Source: an uncultured Lachnospiraceae bacterium (lineage in GTDB: Bacteria > Bacillota > Clostridia > Lachnospirales > Lachnospiraceae). Taken from it: a stretch of DNA of 40,968 nucleotides. Shown in pieces: positions 1-7,300 of the stretch (the first letter of the stretch is position 1; every line of letters starts with the position of its first letter). The notes beneath the pieces were generated by a model. That model was given only the letters and a program-made list of their open reading frames with translations, did not search any database and had not been told where the DNA came from. The position numbers were made by a program, and so were the translations under genes. The stretch spans positions 1 to 40,968 of the forward strand of contig CAMJPM010000021.1 in NCBI GenBank assembly GCA_946407725.1, in the 5' to 3' direction.

Positions 1-2729
1 AGGAAGAGGAGCAGAAGAGGCAGGAAGAGGAGCAGAAGAGGCAGGAAGAGGAGCAAAATCCTCCGGAAGAAGAACAAAATCCGCAGGAAGAAGAACAGAA
101 AAAACAGGAAGAAGAACAGAAAAAACAGGAAGAAGAACAGAAAAAACAGGAAGAAGAGCGGAAAAAGCAGGAAGAAGAGCAGAAAAAGCAGGAAGAAGAG
201 CAGAAAAAACAGGAAGAGGAACAGAAGGTAACAAAGATCACCGTTGACAATGATGTTATAAGCTTCGGGACAATAAAGGCAGGAGAAAGCCCCAGACCGG
301 TGAGCTTTGTGATAAATAACGCAGGAAATACTGAAGTATCCATAGGATGGAGTCAGACGGATTCTACCGGAGCTTTTATACTTAATATGCCCTCAAATGT
401 CAGTATCCCTCTGAAGGCGGGAAGCAGCTTGCAGGGCAGTGTGGAAACCACAGGAAAGGATCTTGCGCCCGGAGACTATTCCACGACGCTGGTATTTACG
501 GATCTTAACGGCCATGAAGCAAAAGCCACCATAAATGTGTCGCTTAGAGTGGAAAAGGCAGGTCCTGTTATTAACAAGGTAAAGATAAGGCCAGGCAGTG
601 TTGATGTAAGACAGGGCGATGAAGCTGAGTTTACCGCAGATGTTGAGGGAGAGAACGATCCCGATACGTCGGTTACATGGAAGGTACAGGGGAACTCTTC
701 CTCTGATACATGGATATCCGACGGGGGAACGCTCCATATATCAAATGACGAGACGGCGTCTTCACTGACGGTAGTGGCTGTTTCTAAACAGAATGAGAAT
801 TTCAAGGATACCGCTTCAGCTTATATCTCCAAGGGCAAGTATATCGTCAATGCCTTTGTGGAGCCCTCCGACGCCGGATACGTAAACGGCAAGGGATCCT
901 TCACCGGCGGTGAGCGTACAACTCTTACGGCGGTTGCGGAAAAGGGCTATAGGTTCAAGGAGTGGAAAGACAGCGATAATAATCATGTGAGTGACAGCGC
1001 ATCCTTTACCACGGATAAGATCACCTCCGATCTCACTTATAAAGCTGTTTTCACCCAGTCCGAGTATGAGATAAAGGTAAAGTCTTCAAATAAGGACATG
1101 GGAACAGTCAAGGGTGGTGGTTATGTGGACAGTGGAGACAGCGTCGTCATAGAGGCAATACCGAATGACGGGTATGATTTTGAAGGCTGGTATGAAAAGG
1201 ACAAGCTGGTAAGCGAGGATAAAAAGCTAAAGATAAAGGATGTCAAGAAGAGCCATGTGTTCGTGGCCGAGTTTAAGAAGAACAAGTATGTGGTCACCGT
1301 ATCCGCAGCACCATCAGAGGGCGGAAAAGTAAGCGGCGGAGGAAACTATAAGGGAGGCGATGAGGTAAATTTAAATGCCACACCTTCAAAGGGATATCTC
1401 TTTAAGGGATATGTTTTAAATAACCAGGTGATATCCACCTCAACCTCCTACAAGATAAAGAAGCTGGACAGAGACCTCAGTATATTGGCATATTTTGAAA
1501 AGGAAGGCGCGGTAAACCATACCATTAAATCCGGAGTTGCCAATTCCGGCGGAGTTATCCTTCCTTCAGGAGAGATCTCAATTGCGGACGGCAGCAGCAT
1601 CACATATTCCATAGCACCGGACAACGGTTACGGGATACTGATGGTTTCCGTGGACGGAAAGCAGATAGGAGCTTATTCCTCATTTACCTTTGAGAATATA
1701 AGAGAAGACCACACGATCTCCGTGGCCTTTGCTCCCAAGGAGAATTCCGTAAACAATGTAAAGATGTCGAAGATCATAAGCGTTAAGGAAGCCGATGCCA
1801 TAGCGGTGGCAAAGCTTAAAAAGGCAAAGGCTGACGAAGAAAAGATCGTTTCAAAGGTCATTACTCCTGAAATGTTTCTGGCCATGCAGGAAGAGGAGGC
1901 TAAAGAGAAGGAAGGCGACACTGAGACTATAGTGGTGCCGCAGGAGCAGAACCTTGTAGGCATGGATGATACAGAGAATCTTGAGGATGTGGTGAAGGAA
2001 TACAATCCCGACACTGCAGTGGGAGTTTACCAGTCTCTGGATATCACAAAAGAAACCGCGGAAAAGCTTATAGACAGCGGCGGAGACGCCATTCTCCTAA
2101 ATGAAGCATACGAGCTGGGATACCTGGATGTACTCATAAACAATGAGTATGTAACCCCCGGAAAAGAGGGGGAGATCCAGGGCCTTGAAAACGACACCAC
2201 TGTAAAGAACCTCCAGGAAGTCATAAAATCCTGCCTTACAAGGGAAGAAAAGCTTATGATGATGGAGGGGAAGGAAATAGTATTCTCCTTTACCATATCC
2301 GGAGCGGAGAATCCCGGAGAATTCGAAAAGGAAGCCATGAAGGGCGCAAAGGGTGTAAGTGTGGACCGTTACCTCTACATGACACTTATAAAGTCTGTTG
2401 ACGGCGTGCCTTCCCTTGTGGAAGAGCTTGAGACTCCCATGCAGATAACCCTTCTTATTCCGGAGGATTTAAGGGAAAAGGATAAGAACAGCAAATTCTG
2501 TATCATAAGGAACCATAACGGAGAGGTGGATGTGCTGGAGGATATGGATGATGATCCCGATACGGTGACCATTATGACCGACAGGTTTTCACCCTATGCC
2601 ATCGGGCATTTCTCCGGAGAGAATAACAGGATAATATTTATTGTATTTTTTGCAGGGATTGCGCTGACAATTCTCACAGTGTTTACGTATATAAATATGA
2701 AAGACAGAAAGAAAAGAAGGAAAGCCTGA
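1..2729 (+). CDS. Surface protein with heptad repeat, InlB-like repeats and C-terminal TM anchor (5' end outside window)
   Basis: The reading frame is open from base 3 to the TGA at 2727-2729, so the gene starts before the window; a GTG at 300 is internal. It begins with about ten copies of a 7-residue E/Q/K unit (EEEQKKQ and variants), a likely rigid coiled coil. Next come two Ig-like beta domains (about bases 230-560 and 570-830) and four divergent InlB-type repeats (about 830-1740), each with a G-Y-x-F/I core. A charged, mostly helical region of about 300 residues follows. The end is a hydrophobic helix (about 2626-2690) followed by KDRKKRRKA, a typical stop-transfer anchor; no LPxTG sorting motif is seen. 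The build suggests a cell-surface adhesin or stalk protein held in the membrane. The ligand is unknown. The next large gene also carries InlB-type repeats, so the two may be functionally paired (inference). Confidence 0.85.
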   Translation, partial: EEEQKRQEEEQKRQEEEQNPPEEEQNPQEEEQKKQEEEQKKQEEEQKKQEEERKKQEEEQKKQEEEQKKQEEEQKVTKITVDNDVISFGTIKAGESPRPVSFVINNAGNTEVSIGWSQTDSTGAFILNMPSNVSIPLKAGSSLQGSVETTGKDLAPGDYSTTLVFTDLNGHEAKATINVSLRVEKAGPVINKVKIRPGSVDVRQGDEAEFTADVEGENDPDTSVTWKVQGNSSSDTWISDGGTLHISNDETASSLTVVAVSKQNENFKDTASAYISKGKYIVNAFVEPSDAGYVNGKGSFTGGERTTLTAVAEKGYRFKEWKDSDNNHVSDSASFTTDKITSDLTYKAVFTQSEYEIKVKSSNKDMGTVKGGGYVDSGDSVVIEAIPNDGYDFEGWYEKDKLVSEDKKLKIKDVKKSHVFVAEFKKNKYVVTVSAAPSEGGKVSGGGNYKGGDEVNLNATPSKGYLFKGYVLNNQVISTSTSYKIKKLDRDLSILAYFEKEGAVNHTIKSGVANSGGVILPSGEISIADGSSITYSIAPDNGYGILMVSVDGKQIGAYSSFTFENIREDHTISVAFAPKENSVNNVKMSKIISVKEADAIAVAKLKKAKADEEKIVSKVITPEMFLAMQEEEAKEKEGDTETIVVPQEQNLVGMDDTENLEDVVKEYNPDTAVGVYQSLDITKETAEKLIDSGGDAILLNEAYELGYLDVLINNEYVTPGKEGEIQGLENDTTVKNLQEVIKSCLTREEKLMMMEGKEIVFSFTISGAENPGEFEKEAMKGAKGVSVDRYLYMTLIKSVDGVPSLVEELETPMQITLLIPEDLREKDKNSKFCIIRNHNGEVDVLEDMDDDPDTVTIMTDRFSPYAIGHFSGENNRIIFIVFFAGIALTILTVFTYINMKDRKKRRKA
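3..227 (+). repeat. 21-bp tandem repeat coding EEEQKKQ heptads
   Basis: About ten in-frame 21-bp units encode E-E-E-Q-K-K-Q or close variants (K-R-Q, N-P-P, N-P-Q, R-K-K-Q). The array probably continues left of the window. The units differ mostly at third positions and at residues 5-7. Exact 21-bp periodicity makes copy number prone to slippage, so the length of this stalk may vary between strains (inference). Confidence 0.85.
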
Positions 2730-2777
2730 AGCAAATTATAAATGGAGCGGCTCTCAGAATACTAAGGAGGTCAGAAA

Positions 2778-3065
2778 ATGGTGAAATTGTTTGATGATGA
2801 ACTTTCAAATGTTTCCGGAGGTGTAATGCAGGCAAATAAGGATCTGGATACCTATGGAAAGAGTATACAGTGTCCCAACGGAGCCTGCGGAGGAACGATC
2901 ATGGATACAGTATACAAGGATACAAAAGAGGGTTTTGAAAGCGAACTTTATATGTGTACCTGCGGTGCCAAGTTTGTGGTATATAAGAACAGGGTCATCA
3001 TGAGGGATAACTGGACAGCAGAGTGCAAGAAGTATAAATATGATTACATCTATGCCAATGTCTGA
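2778..3065 (+). CDS. Small protein with double-glycine leader and Cys-pair (zinc-ribbon-like) body
   Basis: This 95-residue protein starts at an ATG with a strong AAGGAGG site 9 bases upstream. Its first 15 residues, ending DDELSNVSGG, match the double-glycine leader of bacteriocins and other peptides exported by C39-peptidase ABC transporters (E-L-x-x-V-x-G-G). The body is not a short toxin: it has Cys32 and Cys37, then Cys60 and Cys62, which can form a zinc ribbon, plus Cys83 and a Lys/Tyr-rich tail. It lies 48 bases after the surface protein gene and upstream of an ECF sigma factor; a second protein of the same build follows that sigma gene. No transporter or maturase is visible in the window. 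It could be an exported or modified peptide, or an intracellular zinc-ribbon protein with a leader-like start. The family is not recognised and the function is unknown. Confidence 0.8.
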   Translation: MVKLFDDELSNVSGGVMQANKDLDTYGKSIQCPNGACGGTIMDTVYKDTKEGFESELYMCTCGAKFVVYKNRVIMRDNWTAECKKYKYDYIYANV

Positions 3066-3114
3066 AATATCCCGGCAAGGGGAGAAGCTGATTTAACCGG
3101 CATCAAGTGAGTTG

Positions 3115-3258
3115 CAATTCAGCGGACTGACAGGCTGCTGAATTGTGACAACACTCTTGACGTGATTTGGATTTTTCCTGTAAACTGTGACAGAAAGCAT
3201 TGTGATGAATGCCATCAGAGGCTGATGGCATTTATTGAATACAGGGGTATTGTCACAG
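3115..3258 (+). promoter_or_regulatory. Structured intergenic region before the ECF sigma gene
   Basis: The 215-base gap between the first Cys-pair peptide and the sigma gene holds three dyads. CAATTCAGC (3115-3123) pairs with 3137-3145. An 11-bp perfect hairpin with a 3-base loop lies at 3208-3232, followed by TATTG, which is a poor U-tract for a terminator. CTGTGACA (3185-3192) pairs with TGTCACAG (3251-3258) and encloses that hairpin. A possible promoter is TTGACG (3157-3162), 18 bases, then TAAACT (3181-3186). Together this could be a terminator followed by a regulated promoter for the sigma operon; the roles are inferred. Confidence 0.45.
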
Positions 3259-3280
3259 ACCCTTTACAGGATGGAACAAA

Positions 3281-3748
3281 ATGGATATAGAGACGATCTA
3301 CAGGGAGTATCACGACAAACTCCTTTCGTATATCAGGTATAAGGTCAACAATGAGGAGGACGCAGAGGATATCTGTTCCGAGGTCTTTATAAAGGTTCAG
3401 AAGAACCTCCATAAATATGAAGAGGAAAAGGCCTCTGTAGCCCGCTGGATATATGTGATAGCCGGTAATACCATAATAGATTATTACCGTTCAAGAAAGG
3501 TAAATGAAGAGATCCCGGAGGATCTGCCATCAGAAAGCGACCTGGAGGACGCAACACTTAACCGGATCACATGCGGAAATTTGGCATCCGCATTAAAGGA
3601 ACTGTCGGAAGAGGAAAGGCTTGTGATAATACTCCACTACTACGAGGATATGAGTTTAAAGGATATTGAACGTAAGACAGGGCTGTCCTACGGGCAGGTA
3701 AAGATAAGACATAACAGTGCGCTGAAGGTACTTCGTAAGCTGTTGTAA
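3281..3748 (+). CDS. ECF-type RNA polymerase sigma factor
   Basis: A 155-residue sigma-70 family protein of ECF layout. Region 2 is residues about 1-70, with the typical Y-x-x-Y/H-x-x-L-L-x-Y start, the E-D-A-E-D-I-x-x-E-V-F motif and R-W-I-Y-x-I-A-G-N-x-x-I-D-Y-Y-R-S. Region 4 is residues about 100-155, with L-S-E-E-E-R and the L-K-D-I-E-R-K-T-G-L-S-Y-G-Q-V-K-I-R helix-turn-helix. No anti-sigma factor or extra C-terminal domain is encoded next to it. The gene for a double-glycine-like Cys-rich small protein begins 14 bases after its stop, so the two are almost certainly cotranscribed. The context suggests it controls the peptide pair and perhaps the surface protein genes on either side (inference). 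Confidence 0.92.
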   Translation: MDIETIYREYHDKLLSYIRYKVNNEEDAEDICSEVFIKVQKNLHKYEEEKASVARWIYVIAGNTIIDYYRSRKVNEEIPEDLPSESDLEDATLNRITCGNLASALKELSEEERLVIILHYYEDMSLKDIERKTGLSYGQVKIRHNSALKVLRKLL

Positions 3749-3762
3749 GGAAAGGTTCGGAT

Positions 3763-4053
3763 ATGGCGAATGAAGCTATTGAGAAAAAACTGAAATTCAT
3801 ATTCGGATTCCAGAGATTTGTACAGGATCCGGAATTGAAAGAGATCATTGAAGAAACTGAGAACAACATGGAATTATTCAGGCTTTCTGACGTTGATTTA
3901 TTCAGTGTTTCGGCCGGCGCGGATACAGAGAACAGCTACGTTTTCGGGAGTTGTCCTAATTGCGGACAAAACTGCAAACAGTATTTTGCACCGGGCAGCC
4001 CTGAATTGCTGACATGCTCAAATTGCAGCCACCAGTATAGTGTTCCTGGCTGA
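3763..4053 (+). CDS. Nif11-like leader protein with C-terminal zinc ribbon
   Basis: A 96-residue protein with its ATG behind an AAGGAAAGG site. Residues 1-50 are helical and resemble Nif11-type leaders: an F-x-x-F-V-x-D-P-E-L-K-E-I-I core, then L-S-D-V-D-L-F-S-V-S-A-G-A, which sits where the L-x-x-V-x-G-G cleavage motif of natural-product precursors would be. The remaining ~43 residues hold Cys64-x2-Cys67 and Cys85-x2-Cys88 with extra Cys71 and His90, a clear zinc-ribbon arrangement. It is 14 bases downstream of the ECF sigma gene. Together with the 95-residue protein upstream it makes a pair built as leader plus Cys-pair body. Whether it is cleaved, exported, modified or stays in the cell cannot be told from sequence. 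Confidence 0.8.
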   Translation: MANEAIEKKLKFIFGFQRFVQDPELKEIIEETENNMELFRLSDVDLFSVSAGADTENSYVFGSCPNCGQNCKQYFAPGSPELLTCSNCSHQYSVPG

Positions 4054-4107
4054 GAACCGATTTCGATTTCCAATTTCCAATTTTTTAAAATTTCTTAAAA
4101 TTTACTC

Positions 4108-4162
4108 TTGATTTTTAAAAGGGATTGTGATATGTTCTTTTGACATAACACGAATCCCTTTT
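4108..4162 (+). promoter_or_regulatory. Possible promoter with overlapping long dyad upstream of the giant surface protein
   Basis: The gap 4054-4373 (320 bases) has no gene. It contains TTGATT (4108-4113), 17 bases, then TATGTT (4131-4136), a fair promoter. Overlapping it is an inverted repeat: AAAAGGGATT (4117-4126) pairs perfectly with 4153-4162, and the arms continue inward to about 18 bp with one bulge and one mismatch. The dyad spans the -10 region and the predicted start point, so it could be an operator. It could instead be a terminator for the zinc-ribbon gene, but the run after it is only CCCTTTTACG. The rest of the leader has a weaker hairpin (GCAAAA/TTTTGC, 4208-4226). I found no known riboswitch there. 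Confidence 0.4.
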
Positions 4163-4373
4163 ACGTTTACGAAAAAACAGTTTCAAGGATTCATATCAAT
4201 AAAAAATTGCAAAAGTTCTTTTTGCAGTATTTCTCACAAAAAACAAAACAGAGGAAAGCAGTGGTATTTTTTGCTGTCCTGATCCCGGGGATTTTTGTTT
4301 AAACGTAAACGGGGGGATGCGGACAGACAGGATAACGCCATTTGCCTTTCCTTAGATCAGGGAGGAAAGCTCT

Positions 4374-7300
4374 ATGGTAAAAAACAAATGCAGGTTTATG
4401 TATGGTTTTCTTTTTGCGCTCTGTATGGCATTAATCACGCCTGCGCAGATCTGTGCATCGGCGATGACAACAGCGGCGGAGCAGGAAGAAACAGACTCCG
4501 GGACGGAAATGACCGGAAGTGAAAACAGTGTAAATCAAGTGGATATCAGCACCCTTACCAACAGTCCGTCGGAGGATGCGCTAAAGGCGGAATTCTACGG
4601 GGCAGAATCAGGCGTGGAATATATGCCTTCACTGCTTCCTGACGGGAGTTATGGAATGGTAAAGGGGCAGAAGTGGTTTGCGGGAACCGGAACCACATCA
4701 TCCGACAAAAAGGTACTAAAGGTTAATAACAAGGGAATAGTAATGGCCAGAAGATCCGGTACCGCAGAACTCACGGTATACGGGGCAAAGTACAGGGTCA
4801 TCGTTTCAGAACCCGCATTGTCTAAAAAGACTCTGAAAATGAATGTGGGAGATACCGAGACAGTCTCTTTAAACGGACTCTGTGAGACCCAGAAGCTCTC
4901 ATGGCTATCAGGCAGGGGGGATGTGGCACAGGTACATAACGGAAAGATATATGCCGTCGGTGTGGGGAGCACAAAGGTTTATGCCTGCAGCGGAGGTAAA
5001 AAATATGCAGTTTCCGTTAAGGTAAAGGAAAAGCCGGGCACCACCTGCATAATGGATGTTCCGGTGTCAAAGAAGACAAAGATACGGCTTAAGGATGCAA
5101 AAAATACTAAATGGTCCTCCTCGGGAAACGCGGTAAGCGTGGAAAACGGAAAGGTAAAGGCCGCTTCCCCGGGAATGTATACTATAAGGGATCTCTCCGG
5201 AAACAGTATCAGGGTTTACGCAAATGACCCCGCACCGGATCCGGGAACGGGGCTTTTTGAAACCGGCAGGGATAACCGGTATGCAGTAAAGCTGAAGACC
5301 GGTGAAAGGCTTTTTGTGAACTTTCCAAACTCCCATGAGTGTCCGCTATGGAAGGCATCTTCCCCTTGGGTGGCTGCAATGGACAATTACGGGATAATCT
5401 ATGCAGACGCCCCCGGAAATACCAGGCTTTCGGCAAAAACAGCCGGTAAAAAGATCGTGATAGATGTGACGGTGGGAAGCGAGAGCACAAAGGTCAGCAA
5501 CAGAGTGAAAGTAAAGAAGCAGGTAGTAGACAATATAAACGGAACAGGAGGTGTATATGTCACTGTCAGTCCGGATACCGGAAGAATACAGGAAACAAAG
5601 GGAAACGGAAAGGATGATCCAAAGAAGAACGGGAGAAATCCTGAGGGTACGTCAGAAAACAGTATATCGGGAAAATCTGAAGAATACCAGGATAATGAGG
5701 CTGCAGAGAAACAGGAAAATGAAGTGAGCACCGGCGGTGAAGAAATAGAAGCTGAGGACGGTGGAAAACCTGATGAGGGCAGCACAGTAAGTGATGGCAG
5801 TACAGGCAGTGAGAGCAGCACAGTAAGTGATGACAGTACAGGCAGTGAAGGCAGCACAGGCAGTGAGGGCAGCACAGTAAGTGATGACAGTACAGGCAGT
5901 GAGAGCAGCGCAGGCAGTAATGGCAGCGGAAAATCTGATGACGGCAGTGCTGGCAGTGACAGCGGAAATACCGGTAACGTAAGCGGAGGAGGAACCGAAA
6001 CAGCTGACAACGGAAACAGCGGTAACGGAGATAAGGCCGGAGCAGAAAACGGAACACAGACAAGTGACAGCGGAAATACCGGTAACGTAAGCGGAGGAGG
6101 AACCGAAGCAGGAGATAACGGAAACAGCGGTAAGGGAAACAGAGGAGGAGCTGAAGCAGGAGATAACGGAAATACCGGTAACGGAGATAAGGATGGAGAG
6201 GGAACCGGAACAGATAACGATAACGGGAATGAAAACGAAAACGGCGGAAAGGCTGCTGAAAGAAGTATTACAGTCACCTTCGATACCTGCGGAGGAAGCG
6301 CCGTAGAGGAGCAGAGTGTATGTTTTGCGGGTAAAGCCGCAAGACCCGAAGACCCGGTTAAAGACCACTATGATTTTGCAGGATGGTATAAGGGAGATTA
6401 TCTATATGATTTTGACAATGCCCTGGCAGAGAATATAACCCTTACCGCCCACTGGGATAAAAAGACCTATCTGATTTCTCTTGACCCCTGCGGAGGCATC
6501 TTAAATGAGTCCGGAATAAAAAGGATATTCGGGGAAAAGGTGGGGGATCTGCCCGCACCGGAAAGGGAGCATTATATTTTTGACGGCTGGTACACGGCAC
6601 CATCTGCCGGAGCCAGGCTGGATAATGAGCTGACAGTGGACAGGGATATGGAGATATACGCCCACTGGACAAAAAAAGCCTATACCGTAAGCTTTAATGC
6701 CAAAGGCGGGAACTGCAGTACCGAAAGAATAAGCGTTTTTTACGGGGAAACATACGGGATACTGCCTGTTCCGGTGAAAAAAGGCTACAATTTTAAGGGA
6801 TGGTATTCGGATGAAGCATACGGAACAGAGATCAAGTCTTCAACTACAGTGGATTTTACGGGAAGCATAATGCTCTACGCCCTGTGGAACCCGAAAGACA
6901 TAAAGGTCACCTTTAACGCAAACGGCGGAAGTATCACCGAAAAAGAGAGAATTGTCAAATACATGGAAAAGTATGGGATCCTTCCCACTCCCACAAGGAC
7001 GGGCCACACCTTCACCGGCTGGTATACTTCGGCTTCCGGAGGCACTGCAGCAGATAAAAATGACGAAATGACATCGGATAGCAATATCACGCTGTATGCC
7101 CACTGGAAAGCAAACAGCTACAATGTGAAATTTGAGCCCAACGGTGGAACCTGTTCCACTTACTGTGTGGAGGTAAAATACGGAGAGAATTACGGCACCA
7201 TGCCGGCACCTTCAAGGACAGGATATACTTTCAGCGGCTGGTATACGGCAGCTTCCGGAGGTAAAGCGGTTCAGCCTTCCACGGTGGTGGGCATTACCGA

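Noticed and set aside
3-227. CRISPR-like repeat array
   Set aside because: The 21-bp units are contiguous, in frame and code for heptads, with no spacers. The 441-bp repeats likewise are coding.
2778-3065. Classical bacteriocin
   Set aside because: The leader fits, but the ~80-residue body has paired cysteines and charged residues like a zinc ribbon, and no immunity or transporter gene is adjacent.
4163-4373. c-di-GMP riboswitch upstream of the surface protein
   Set aside because: Such switches often precede adhesin genes in Clostridia, but I could not find the conserved core of either class in this leader.
4295-4522. Short plus-strand frame overlapping the start of the giant surface protein
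   Set aside because: It has no ribosome site, overlaps the signal peptide in another frame, and its translation shows no family pattern.
5399-6368. Long minus-strand open frames opposite the Ser/Gly/Asp linker
   Set aside because: They are Leu/Pro/Ser- or Cys/His-rich products of low-complexity DNA read backwards, with no ribosome site or motif.
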